Below are positions 1-11,195 of a stretch of DNA of 64,000 bases, piece after piece. The notes beneath the pieces were generated by a model that was not told where the DNA came from, made no database searches, and saw only the letters and a program-made list of their open reading frames with translations. Each line of letters begins with the position of its first letter. Within the stretch, counting starts at the first letter, position 1. The DNA is from Vandiemenella viatica (taxonomy: Eukaryota; Arthropoda; Insecta; Orthoptera; Morabidae), in the NCBI GenBank assembly GCA_031002005.1, contig JARYHS010013630.1:234305539-234369538 (forward strand). Reading direction: 5' to 3'. The translations under genes and the position numbers were made by a program.

Positions 1-371
1 TATTATGTAAGCTCTTTAGTACGCTGAGGGAGTCCGTCAGGATGACGAATTTGTCCATGTTGGTACTTTGGATATATCTGATGGCTTCCAGCAGGGCTTT
101 TGCTTCAGCTGTATAGATGGATGCCTCTTCGGGTAGCGAAAATTGAGTCGATTTACCTGTGTTGGGACAGAAATATGTCGCTCCTACTCTCTTATATCCA
201 GTGGTTTTCGATCCGTCTGTGAATATTTTAAGAGTGCTGTTGTCTGGTTTTGATAGGAATCTGGATACCTTGTGGATCAAATTTCCGGATTTGTCTTCCT
301 CCCAGAGGATTGTGTGGATTCTTTCTAGACTCTCGAAAGGCTCTTTAAAGACCGGGTCAATTATCTTACTT
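1..371 (-). pseudogene. LINE RNase H domain fragment (jockey/I/R1-type ORF2)
   Basis: The minus strand is open from a stop near 372 to the window edge. It reads as the RNase H domain found near the C-terminus of ORF2 in many insect non-LTR retrotransposons, where it degrades RNA in RNA/DNA hybrids. The three acidic catalytic motifs appear in order: TDGS (rc of 209-220), the Glu in TAEAKAL (rc of about 101-112) and the Asp in LTDS (rc of 29-40). The frame carries on past the window edge, so the 3' part lies outside. The upstream reverse transcriptase is absent on this side because the frame meets a stop at about 372, so the copy is truncated or decayed. The family is assigned from motifs only; the clade is not certain. 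Confidence 0.8.
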
Positions 372-1309
372 TATGAAACATGATTATCTGAGAAATTCAT
401 AATTAGCAAGGATACGATAAAAATTCTAAACCTGAGTTAAGCGAAAATGTCTCTTAAATATAAATTTCGTAGTTTTATGTGAACCATTTATGATTTTCAA
501 GTATTCGAATAATGTATTTTCTATTCGTATGTTCCTGACATTATAAAACTATCTGCCATCATACCATCACTGATATAACGGAAATTAAATTTTGTTTTTC
601 AGGTTCCAACAGTAAACTGAATATAATATTTCTGTCTTAATATTGGTGTACCATTCAGGTGAAAGGAACCCTTATTTTAATACATCCGCATTCGACACGT
701 TACATATTTGATTCAATATTTTTTTTTCATTTTTTACATTATTTCATTTCGTTTAGACAGCAGTGTGGTACGAATTTATTCGTGTATGTAATACAGCTAG
801 CTTGTTCAACATTACTGGCTATTTCTGCGTCTGAAAACTTATTTATGAGTGTAATTTTATTTTACGTAAATGAAAATTTTGAGTTAAATGATACTAATTT
901 ATTAATATTAACTAAAACCTTTACTAAGATATACTATATGACAAACGTTTACTTTCTAAATCCACAATGAATATACACATTCATCTTCTGTTTAGATGCA
1001 AATAATTGATAATATTGAATACCGGATCGTGAGACAAACTGCACTGAAATAATTGGTCTTTAGTTTGCAATAAAAGGAACCAAGCACAAAAATAAAATAT
1101 AAAACAATACCAATCAATACATAACCATTTTTCTACTTGCAAGAAACTAGTCTAAACTGTTTTACAGCAACCTTAAATTCTATCATATCTGACCCGACTA
1201 ATTCACAAACAATTATTTTAATAATAATAATTGATCAAATTGCGATGGAGCGCCCGTTCCGGTAGCAGTCTCCCTACACACACCCCTTTCTCCTTTCTTC
1301 TTCCAACCT
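372..1309. other. AT-rich stretch without recognisable gene
   Basis: AT-rich sequence with short chance open frames (for example 659-970, dominated by Phe, Leu, Ile and Asn codons, as expected of AT-rich noise). I see no motif, repeat or promoter that I can defend. Confidence 0.6.
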
Positions 1310-1740
1310 ACTTTTGCCCTCTACTAATTTTTACTTTAAATTCCTTCAGTGTTTCCGGAAAATTATTCATCACTTCTCTTGCCAACTGTTCCTTACGCCC
1401 TTTCCTACGAAAGAAAATTTTCCCACACTCTTATACCTGAAATCAAGTGCCAACCTGTGGTCATGGTCAACCTTACCCTTCCAAGCACCTCACTTAATTT
1501 TCCAACCAATATCTTTCCACGCTTCATCACCAGTATAGGACTTGAACACTCCTATGACTCTCTTCACCGTCCTTCTATCCTCCAAAAAAAAAAAATCCCA
1601 CTCCAGCTCCTTTATTGTATTAATTACCGATTGTACTCTGCGATGATTCCAAAGAAAAATCTGGCAACCCTCCTCTGGACCCCTCCAACTCCTTTATTTG
1701 ATAACCAAAGTGTAGATCTCAACTGTGAGAAATGCGTCTA
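1310..1740. repeat. Dispersed repeat family R1 (copy 1)
   Basis: This stretch matches 47090-47480 by eye over several blocks: a 'gaaaattt(t)(c/a)ccca' block, 'cctgaaatcaagtg(c/t)caac', 'caa(c/a)(c/a)aatatctttcc' and a block around 'ccagctcctt'. The blocks keep order and orientation over about 300 bp, so the two are copies of one dispersed element. No clear protein motif was found on either strand. It could be a non-coding segment or a strongly decayed LINE. Confidence 0.6.
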
Positions 1741-1979
1741 GAGAGAAACAGGAATTAAACGTACAATGCTGTTTGTGTAATGCGAAAATAATCGCTATAT
1801 GACGGGGCGTTATGAAAATAACGTTTGGCGTTTAGATAACTCATTGTTTTAAAGTCGCATGTCTTCCGATAAATATCATTTTATTGATGAGAGGGGGGAA
1901 GAACTGAGTTCCTGCGAGAAGTCTTACCGGGCCTGTTAGGCTCAGCGTACCTGATCTATTGATTTTTTTTTTTTTTGTG

Positions 1980-2200
1980 ACCGAGCGTGGTGGGTGAATG
2001 TTTAACGTTTTGGCCTCGCATTCGGGTTCGAATCCCCGTCCGGGCATCCAGATTTGGGTTTTCCATGGTTTCCCCAATTCACTCCAAGTGAATGCCGGGA
2101 TGCTTCCTTCAAAAAGGCCATGGCCGAATTCCTTCCCGTTCCTTGTCCCCAATCCTATCCCGCCTCTAATGACCTTAGCCGTCGAGGAAGTGTAAGAAAA
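1980..2200 (+). repeat. tRNA-derived SINE family A, copy 1
   Basis: The copy has a tRNA-like head with an A-box-like stretch (GGGTGAATG) and a B-box (GGTTCGAATCC), followed by the family body ('gttttccatggtttcccc', 'gccatggccgaattccttcc') and an A-rich end. Compared with other copies it lacks about 12 bp just before the B-box. A short TTTGTG lies on both sides (1974-1979 and 2205-2210) and may be a target-site duplication. SINEs of this type are transcribed by RNA polymerase III and copied by LINE reverse transcriptase; that is family knowledge. Confidence 0.88.
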
Positions 2201-3604
2201 ATTGTTTGTGAAATGTGTAGTTTTTAAGGTGGAGTGGAAAGATGACTGCGGGAAACCACCTAAAAACCACAAAGAAGACGGCTCGTGCCCGGTCCCGATA
2301 TACCTCCTGTGGGCGGTGCCTAGCGCATTCTACCACACTGGCATGTCATGTTAATTTTCAATTAATTGACATTTAAATCTGCATTATTTGTTTATCTGTG
2401 AGCAAGTGAAGTGCAAAATGACATTACATGGTTATTTTTTAGTTTATGAAATTGGTATTCATGCTGCATTTAGTTTTTCAATCGACCAGGACATAGTTTT
2501 CGACTTTGTGAATGTGCACAAGGTAAACTGCAGTGCTAAGTTTTAGTGCAGGAGAAGTGATTCTCTGATCACAGGTATTCTAATCCGTGTATATAAGTTC
2601 CGTAGTGCTGGCAGTTCTAGTATGAGGCACTCTGTTTGAGACCTCGCCGCTTTGCATACAGAGGGTCGCGCTTGATGGCAGCAAGCCGCTTGCGTTTTCC
2701 CCTGATGAGTCGACTCTCCCGCAGCGTCCTCTTCCGCGTTTATTGGTCCCCAACGGCAAGCGCAATCAGCCGAGAGATGGCACTACGACTCCTTACGTAC
2801 TTGCCGGAATAGAATTCCTTGATGGGCGTAGAAATGAGAGATGCATCCAGCTTTGTGTCTAATTTTTAAGAGAATGTGGCACTCCTTTCCCTGTTGGATG
2901 AAATAACGCAAACCAAGACTTCAACGAACTGCCTCAGTTTACGGAACCACAGAGAAGACGCGATACCGGGTCCCCCCCCCCCCCTCTCCTATCTAACTGC
3001 TCTCTGTCAAGTGTTATACTTGTTTTCTTGCTGACTTAGCAGTCATTCACTTATAAAGGGAATCTCCTGAAGTTGAAGGATCTTTAGGACGTAAAGAAAA
3101 ACAAATTATTCTACACAGTTCCGCCTATTTTTGAGATTTGCAGCACCGTGGGTTCCATGTAAGTTAAATTGATTATCTGAACTACCTGCAATTGCAATTA
3201 ATTAATAAATCTTTTTCTTATTGATTAGTAATTTTTGTGTGCGCTCCTTCAACCGAAAAGCGACCTTCCAAGAACTTAACAATTACACAATATGACGTCA
3301 TAAGCTCAAACTTTATTACTAACATTTGTTATCAACAAAACTGATGCTTGAAGTGTAAATAGAAGTTAACAAATACGTTATTAACAAAGTTCTTTTTCTG
3401 TAATGTAACTTTACGAATATGAGTTTTTAAAAAAAAAAAAAAAAAATTGAAATATTCGCTCCTTCAGAATATAATCCTTAAGTCGCCATGACCTTTAGAT
3501 GGTATTTCGTATAACTCAAGATCTTCATGGGCATAAGATCTGATCTGTTAGTTTCACCAACTATGTAACACCATTAGTAGGAGGGGATAGCCGATTCAAG
3601 CGCA
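2201..3604. other. Intergenic, no gene recognised
   Basis: Mixed AT-rich sequence with a moderately GC-rich patch at about 2580-2800, a poly-C run at 2972-2984 and a poly-A run near 3428-3446. A 61-codon minus-strand open frame in the GC patch (2580-2765) has no recognisable motif. Confidence 0.5.
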
Positions 3605-3915
3605 CCGCCAGGTGGCAGCACGGTCGCGTGACGTCACACGTTAGTTCCCCGATCTGCGGATAGATGGCGCTGCACCGTTAGTTCCCCGATCGGCCGCACA
3701 GATGGCGGTAGCTGTCGGGCTTGCGCTGCACCGTTAGTTCCCCGACCGCCCGCCCAGATGGCAGCAGCAGTCCTACACCGTTAGTTCACAGATCCGCTGG
3801 CAGATGGCAGCCCCCGTTAGTTCTTTGGCTCACTGGTAGGTGGCGTGGCACAGATGGCGCTGCACAGTTAGTTCGCCGATCCGCTGGCAGATGGCAGCCC
3901 CCGTTAGTTCTTTGG
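3605..3915 (+). repeat. Irregular minisatellite with GTTAGTTC and AGATGGC motifs
   Basis: GTTAGTTC recurs at 3640, 3677, 3733, 3780, 3816, 3867 and 3903, spaced 36 to 56 bp. Between the copies lie AGATGGC motifs (near 3663, 3702, 3758, 3802, 3852 and 3888), several as CAGATGGCGCTGCA or close variants. The units differ in length and look like a decayed tandem array. It ends about 340 bp upstream of the TATA box at 4256. The ATGGC core with a G-rich context resembles YY1/Pho binding sites; this is an inference from the motif alone. Confidence 0.75.
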
Positions 3916-3972
3916 CATTTATCATTTTGGTCTCCGACAAATATTTGCCACTGCTATCCATCCTGTTCTTGA

Positions 3973-4260
3973 ATGCGGACGTCAAACAAAACTATGGATT
4001 CGTCTATCACTTTAGTTCCTAGTGGTCGTCGGGTGTTGCGTATTCCAATTCCACCTTTACCGAGTAACTTAAATATAATTAAAGTCTTATCTTCGAGGAG
4101 TTTAAATGGACCCATTGGTTTAAGTAGACAATGGACGATTAGTTCATCCATTAATCGGGAAATCGAGTATGATGGTCTCCATGATGTCACGAATCCACTT
4201 CCTCTCAGATGTATACTGTTTGATACAGAAGTGGGTGTTGACGTCACTGCCGGAGTATAA
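3973..4260 (+). CDS. Small unrecognised open frame upstream of promoter
   Basis: A 95-codon frame opens with ATG at 3973 and closes with a TAA (4258-4260) that lies inside the TATA box of the downstream promoter. About 39% of its codons are of RNY type by my count, more than the roughly 25% expected by chance, a weak sign of past coding. An overlapping minus-strand frame (3954-4247) is also open but in a different codon register. I recognise no domain. It may be a remnant of the same unknown element as the 4324 ORF or a chance frame. Confidence 0.25.
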   Translation: MRTSNKTMDSSITLVPSGRRVLRIPIPPLPSNLNIIKVLSSRSLNGPIGLSRQWTISSSINREIEYDGLHDVTNPLPLRCILFDTEVGVDVTAGV

Positions 4261-4321
4261 AGGCCATCACACCAGCCAGCTAGCCCTCAGTTCCCGGTCG
4301 GCGATCGTCAAGTCCAGTTCA
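4256..4321 (+). promoter_or_regulatory. Arthropod core promoter: TATA, Inr and DPE
   Basis: TATAAAG starts at 4256. An initiator matching the arthropod TCAGT consensus lies at 4287-4291, giving a predicted +1 A at 4289, about 33 bp from the start of the TATA. AGTTC (consensus RGWYV) lies at 4316-4320, exactly +28 to +32, where a downstream promoter element belongs. The ATG of the following ORF is at 4324, so the predicted 5' UTR is only 35 nt. All three elements at the right spacing are unlikely by chance. Their functions come from established RNA polymerase II core promoter knowledge. Confidence 0.7.
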
Positions 4322-4323
4322 CT

Positions 4324-4903
4324 ATGGCTAGTGAGGTTCTCCTGTTTTCAACATGCTACAAGTTAAACAGCAGTGACACCAAGCGTATCACTGTTGGTTT
4401 GTCACCTAAACTGGAATTTAATCCAGTAGTTGTACTCGAAAAAGTTGGGTACAATAAAGTCACTCTCACACATGAAGAGTGGGATGTACTGAGACAGATG
4501 GTCTATACAATTGGTGGCTTTTTCAACAACACTGAGCATCTGCAAACGAGTGTCTCGCTCGGCAACCACACCATCTCTTCCCGAACAGTGGCTGGAGCGA
4601 AAACTATATGGTTTTATAACAATGCTGTGCCTGCCTATGGTGTGTTTCTCGGCGAATCAACATGGGACAACATGGTCGACGCCCTGCCAGCAGTGACCGG
4701 CGCCATCAACACCATGAAGCCCTGGAGTTACCAAGTTACCAAGTACTACAACGAGTTTGTGAATACGTTATCAGTGAAAGTGATTCGTGACTTCCCCCGT
4801 TGTTCTGTGAATGGCCTGATAGATTTGCATTTTGATAGTGTACATGTCAATGAAGTGTCATACAGCCCCTGTTCAACACTAGTCTATGAACGTTTAAAGT
4901 TAG
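4324..4903 (+). CDS. Unknown protein, N-terminal 193 codons, cut by assembly gap
   Basis: An uninterrupted frame starts at an ATG in good context (A at -3, G at +4), 35 nt below a predicted transcription start, and runs for 193 codons into the gap at 4904. The product begins MASEVLLFS and is acidic to neutral, with no signal peptide or membrane segment. Two segments look alike: residues about 45-67 (VTLTHEEWD followed by a hydrophobic helix) and about 107-130 (GVFLGESTWD followed by a hydrophobic helix). Each is a strand, then a Trp-Asp, then a helix, reminiscent of the end of PC4-type single-strand DNA-binding domains. That is an inference; I do not recognise the family. It is clearly coding-like and has no resemblance to the window's other transposases or RTs. 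It may belong to an integrated virus-like or large transposon element, or be a single-exon host gene. Confidence 0.6.
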
Positions 4904-5903
4904 NNNNNNNNNNNNNNNNNNNNNNNNNNNNNNNNNNNNNNNNNNNNNNNNNNNNNNNNNNNNNNNNNNNNNNNNNNNNNNNNNNNNNNNNNNNNNNNNN
5001 NNNNNNNNNNNNNNNNNNNNNNNNNNNNNNNNNNNNNNNNNNNNNNNNNNNNNNNNNNNNNNNNNNNNNNNNNNNNNNNNNNNNNNNNNNNNNNNNNNNN
5101 NNNNNNNNNNNNNNNNNNNNNNNNNNNNNNNNNNNNNNNNNNNNNNNNNNNNNNNNNNNNNNNNNNNNNNNNNNNNNNNNNNNNNNNNNNNNNNNNNNNN
5201 NNNNNNNNNNNNNNNNNNNNNNNNNNNNNNNNNNNNNNNNNNNNNNNNNNNNNNNNNNNNNNNNNNNNNNNNNNNNNNNNNNNNNNNNNNNNNNNNNNNN
5301 NNNNNNNNNNNNNNNNNNNNNNNNNNNNNNNNNNNNNNNNNNNNNNNNNNNNNNNNNNNNNNNNNNNNNNNNNNNNNNNNNNNNNNNNNNNNNNNNNNNN
5401 NNNNNNNNNNNNNNNNNNNNNNNNNNNNNNNNNNNNNNNNNNNNNNNNNNNNNNNNNNNNNNNNNNNNNNNNNNNNNNNNNNNNNNNNNNNNNNNNNNNN
5501 NNNNNNNNNNNNNNNNNNNNNNNNNNNNNNNNNNNNNNNNNNNNNNNNNNNNNNNNNNNNNNNNNNNNNNNNNNNNNNNNNNNNNNNNNNNNNNNNNNNN
5601 NNNNNNNNNNNNNNNNNNNNNNNNNNNNNNNNNNNNNNNNNNNNNNNNNNNNNNNNNNNNNNNNNNNNNNNNNNNNNNNNNNNNNNNNNNNNNNNNNNNN
5701 NNNNNNNNNNNNNNNNNNNNNNNNNNNNNNNNNNNNNNNNNNNNNNNNNNNNNNNNNNNNNNNNNNNNNNNNNNNNNNNNNNNNNNNNNNNNNNNNNNNN
5801 NNNNNNNNNNNNNNNNNNNNNNNNNNNNNNNNNNNNNNNNNNNNNNNNNNNNNNNNNNNNNNNNNNNNNNNNNNNNNNNNNNNNNNNNNNNNNNNNNNNN
5901 NNN
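4904..5903. other. Assembly gap, exactly 1,000 N
   Basis: The run of N is exactly 1,000 long, which points to a default scaffold spacer of unknown true size. Frames that appear open across it are meaningless. Confidence 0.99.
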
Positions 5904-7090
5904 AATATTGGGGACACCTGCTAACAGCACATTGCAGAATTCAATGTTCGAGAAAGCTTTTTTCCTATCTTAAATAATCGTAAGCGGCAGGTATCTCGTC
6001 ACAACCGAAGTGTTGTTAAAATTATACATTTCACTGTATTATAACAAATATATTTCTGATGTTACTGAAGGACCTCCGCAGGATATCTAATTATTTTTTG
6101 AAAGACTATGTTTATACCCTATGTCGTTTCATATACTCGATGCTTCTGTGAAGACGCTCCCCTACCAAGTTCTCTCAATCTAACTCTCCCCCCTGCTGTA
6201 GTTCCCTGTTTTCCATCTCTGATCAATATCTCTTTGGCCGTGTTCATTTATTTAATCCGTGATCATCTTCTTACGCTATTTTTTTACATTTTTTTAAATT
6301 ATCGTTTGTTTCATACGTTCTCTATAGATTTTAAAAGCGTTTAATTATACGAGAGGTTATCTTGTCTGTCAAATTTCGCGTATATCATCTTCATATTTCT
6401 TATTCCGTAATTCTCAAACGTAGGTACTACCACTAATATGTTCCGGTACTGAGATATTGATAAAACTAATCAATCGAAGTTTTTTCGCACTTTTAACACC
6501 ATAGTCACGAATACTTGGTTTAAACAGGCTTAACTTGCTGAGGTGCTTTTCTTTTTTTTTTTTTTTTTCCTTTTTTTTTAACGGATGTAGGTTACAATTC
6601 ATGTTAATTTTTCTTAAAAGTACAAAGTACGATTTTTATGGCGTTATTATGCACAACGTGAAGTGTATAACTGAAAAATATCATTCAAATCTATAACACC
6701 TTCTTGTATATACATATATTCACATAGATGATCATATGGACCTCCAAAAATACACAAGCAACAAAGCTTAATTTTATAGGTCTATTTGTGTTTTTGCATT
6801 GTAAAGTAATCCTTAGTATCTGCTGATACAGTGAAGTTTTATAGACACATCCAGTGCATCGTTCAGAAAACATTATTATCTTCAAACTGTTAGTTCTCTA
6901 TATTCGAAATTTCGGAAGTAATAACTCTATATTAGACCGGCGTTCCTGTCGTTGATTTGCAGTTTTACGTGATTGATTCAGAATCCCTTATTACAGGATC
7001 TATAATACCTGGAAAATGTAAGTTAATGATGTATAGCTGATCATTTATAATTTATAGTAATAAATATATTAATGATGTGGAACAGGGACG
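5904..7090. other. AT-rich flank of gap, no gene recognised
   Basis: The first 69 bases after the gap could be the end of the ORF broken at 4903 (open until a TAA at about 5971), but nothing supports the link. The rest is AT-rich, with T/C homopolymer runs near 6549-6580. Confidence 0.5.
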
Positions 7091-8165
7091 GGAGATTCTT
7101 CTGATAAACTCATTAAGCGTAGACATGTACCAAATCTTGTCATCGAAGCAGAATTGCAGCAAGTATTAAGTGTCGCTACAGGGTCCGTTAGACGAACGGC
7201 GACGACCCTCCTCAAGGGTGCTGCGATGGGCGCTCGCCCTCCCCAAGCTCCGCTCGGATGGGCCTCTTCCTGGCAAGTGTTATCGATAAGCCGGCAATAT
7301 CCGAGAACTACCAACCGGCAGAGCCCGCAGCGAGCGCGATAGCCCGCTGTTTTACGGCGCCTTGTAACGCGAGTACGACGTGTAAGTCATATTTATTTGA
7401 GCTGTAGGACACGCCTGAGCTAGGCCGCACCCTCCCCGGAACGGAGCGGGTGAATATTGAAACACGCCGAGCACTGCGGAGAACAATGGCCGACTCTGGA
7501 AAACACAGGAAGGCATTACACGGCCGGAGGGGTGGAGAGGTAAATAGAAAGAAGAGATATATTGCGAACCTTAGTAGAAATTGGTGAGCTGAATTGGCCA
7601 TGTTCCCCCCACCCCCTTCCCTTCTTTATTGGGCGCTCCCACATCCCGCGCTACAAAGCCCTCCGGATTTCCCGTGGCGCGCGCCTGAGGTATTATTGAA
7701 AGATTATACCGGCCGGCACTGCCACCCCAAGACACCGGGCGAGGGGTGTCGTCCCCTCACAAAAAGCCCGTGCGTCCTCCCGAAAACAGACACTGTTTCG
7801 TGTTTATCTTCCTTAAGATACAATTAAGAAAATTCTCCCCTGCACCACGACGTCGGGCCGAAGCACTTTGCGATAAACTCGGAATTCATGGAGGCAGCCA
7901 ACGAAGCTGGCTCTCCCCGCTGGAGGAGGAAGCGGAGAGGGAAAGACAATGGGCGGTCGGGCGCCGTTGCCACCGCATCCTCTCCCTGGGGATTCTTACT
8001 GCCTCATTTGACTCCAGTTCCTGCTCGCAGAAGGTTCAAAAATAAATTCGGTCTCGGTGGAGGCTTTCTTCAATACGTCATTACTGGAGGAGACTCGCAG
8101 AAGCCTGACTGTATAAAGGAAGCCCTGGGCACAAAATTCCTGAGTTATGCTAACAGTTATTAGAG
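7091..8165. other. GC-rich island without recognisable gene
   Basis: Base composition rises sharply against the AT-rich surroundings, and CpG is frequent (for example 7190-7380 and 7420-7520). Several overlapping frames of 60-99 codons on both strands are rich in Pro, Arg, Ala and Ser, as expected of GC-rich DNA. I could not recognise a domain or a clear promoter. A CpG-type promoter region, an untranslated exon or an older mobile element would all fit. Confidence 0.4.
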
Positions 8166-11027
8166 ATGTGAGCAGGGGAACAGCTGAATAATTTAATGAA
8201 CGTCTCTAGTCATTTCAGCTCCGTTTAACCAGCAATTCTGCAAGACTCGACAAAAAATTCGAGGGGTAAATGCCTCAAAGCAGACCAAATGCAACGTCTG
8301 CCTAAATCTGCATTTTTAAATGTAATAATCCGCCTGTCAGTGTGACCAGTATTTTTCATTTTAACTAGAACTGAAGTTACGGTGTTGTAACTAAAGCGCA
8401 TATTCAAATACCGCTTAAAAGTACGTATTGAATAGCTTTAAATTCATCAGCTTGAATAGAAATCAATATTATCACAAAATTGTTGAGCCGATATAAACCG
8501 CTTACTTTGACAACATGAAAGGCGGCTAATAGCTTCTGTATTCCACTACAATGCGTTTTAATTTCTTTTGAAGAATATTTGGAAAGTGAAATTTTGGTAA
8601 GACAGCGGAAAAATTAAAATATATGAATTCCGGGTTCATATTTTGACAGTGAGTGTTTGTTTTGGCTGAAAGATTTGTGTCTAATGTGAACACCAGTCCG
8701 TTAACCTATGTATTGATATAAGCCCAAAATAAAAATTATATAAAAAGAAATTTCTTTAAGCAAAGTTTCAGATTCATAATTAACTCCATAAGACTACACG
8801 TTGTTATTTTTAATACTTTTTTTTAAAGATATTTCCTACTGAATGACAATTTACTCTGTAAAAATCTTACCACATAGTAATATTCTAATAGATAATAGTA
8901 AAAATACATAAAAATTTCTACAGAATCAATGAGGAAGTTGTGAGATTACTACTGAACACTTTATTGATTTGTTTTTTAATCCCTTACTACTTTTTTGGTT
9001 TTTGCATTAAAAATTATATTATGAATAATTTTCCTGATGCAGATTCTTCACATTGTAAAGAAAATTGTATATAGAAGTAAGTTAAACAGAAAAACCATTG
9101 TAATGTCCAAATTACAATTTGCCAGTTTATTTTGAATTCGCAGATAGCATAGATTAACAAAGCTGTGCGTAATTAAATTCTCCTTATCGCCAGATCTCCA
9201 AACTTCATTAGTTCAGTTGCAAATAAATTCATCACTCAAATGGCGTATTATTTACATCAAAATGTAACCCCCTAATAGACATTACTATTTGTTTTGTCTT
9301 CTACAGATGTCGCTATGAAATACCTGATTTTTTCAATATCCCGTTTTCATCTTCAAACAGGTTTATATATCATTAAAAAAAAATGCTGAAGTTACATAAG
9401 ATCAAATTATTGATTGCAGTCTTTTCGGTAGCATTTTTTGTATAGACCTATTTTACATATTTCTCTATCTGTGCAGTATATCTTCCTTACAGGAAACGTC
9501 TCCTTATAAGGTTCATTACACACTCGTCAAAGAATTTCACAAATAGGATTTAATTCAAATATAGAAGCTTAACTTTCTACTTCTTTATTAATGACCGGAA
9601 TTAAATTTTTTATTATTACCTATTTTTCAACTGTAATTTACTGCCACTTGTGAAATTAGAAATTGCCATTCAGAGAAAACATTGGTTTACGTTGTTCATT
9701 TAAGTTTTGATGTAAATCATTGATATCTTACAGGTTCAAATAGTTCAGTGTAAAAAGCAGAATTTATTTGTATCTTTTTTTTTAATACTGTAGATCACAA
9801 AGTTATGTTGGATTGTATCTTTTGTGTATCTTGCTTAATGAAATATTCAGAACTACTTTGATTAGACGTTGCATCTTTTAGAGTTATATGCCGATGTAAG
9901 TATCACTCGAATTTTGTAAAACTGACAAAATACTATCTCAGAATAATAATAAAATAATGCCTTATTAGAAAGTGGTATATCCTAAGAAGTAAAATTTTTC
10001 TTCGTGTTTAATACAGTTTTTGAAGAAATTATTAAATGTTTTGTTTCAAATAATTTGCATTCTAATTTGGGAGAAACTTAGTACACACTGTTCAGTAATA
10101 ACCACTGATTTACTCATAAAATATTATATATGTTTTATAACAGTTTATTCAAAACAAAGAAAGACAAAAATTTTGAATTTTTCATACAAAATATAATTTA
10201 ACATCAGAAGAAGGGCTCACCTACATTGCTAATCAAATAAATTTTAATATATGACTTTAAAATAAAGAAATCAGTTTTATTCCTTATTAAAAATCTGCCA
10301 AGTTACATGATGTAATTTTTATTCTGAGGTTAAGTTATAAAGTAGTAAAAATATCTCTAGATAGTTGTTATTATATACAAATTATTATTTGTGTGAAGGA
10401 CGTAAAAGAATTTAGATGAAACTCTTGAAGCAATAAAAAATTATTTTTAACAGCCGCTATTGCATGAGTATTCATTCACGTATTTTATAGTTTTATAATA
10501 GGCGTTTACTGCTCGTTTATTCCAAAGTGATTGGAGCCAGAATGGCTAGAAGAAGCAACAAGGGTCTATACACAAAATCCAATACCAAAACTTCCTAACA
10601 TGTTGTTGGAGAGATTACAATAATTAGTGATTATGTATTATCAGCATTTATTAATGAATTCAAGTACATGTCCACTTACAGGGTTCATTGGATGGCTTGA
10701 AGCCGCTTATAAATCATGCACTGTACGATGAAGGAACCATTCTGGCCTGTTTCGTGAAAATGCGTAGAATAGAAATATGGATGTTCAGAACAAAAACTGG
10801 TTCCGGGTAATCTGGACTGCCAGGTCCTAATGTTATTCGCCCGTACCGATTTAATCTTTCAACCATTTAAAACATAATATGATAACAACATTACAAAGGC
10901 CGTAAATCTTAATATTTCCAGGTTCTCAAGCTTTCATTCCAAAGATAATATGGACAAATGGAAACCGTTCAACAGAAGATTACATAACTAGTTGCACCAA
11001 AGTTCCTATCATAACAATAAATTTTCT
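8166..11027. other. Long AT-rich intergenic region
   Basis: Very AT-rich with scattered homopolymers and no open frame above background over almost 3 kb. I see no structured repeat. Confidence 0.6.
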
Positions 11028-11195
11028 CAGTGGGCTGAGGTGCCGCACAAGGTACAACGTGACCGGCCAAGTGACTAGGCTCCTCGTACCGGCAATCCTA
11101 CTTGCGGTTTTTGGATCGTTTCCTGCAATCTTCTAACGGTTCCCAATCTCCGCCTTGTAAACTATACATTTTATAAACAAAAAATACACGGAAAC
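11028..11195 (+). repeat. SINE-like repeat family D, copy 1
   Basis: It shares ordered blocks with 56441-56628: 'cgtaccgg', a 'ttgcg(g/a)tttttg' block, 'cccaatctc', and 'cataaacaaaaa(a)tacac' at the 3' end. The 5' part is tRNA-like in both copies, though diverged. The length of about 170 bp and the A-rich tail fit a SINE. Confidence 0.6.

Noticed and set aside
1841..2272. 143-codon minus-strand frame
   Set aside because: It is the antisense of SINE family A; its peptide recurs wherever the SINE lies.
4324..5973. Apparent 549-codon frame crossing the first gap, and antisense frames across it
   Set aside because: The middle is 1,000 N of unknown real length; only the 193 codons before the gap are supported.
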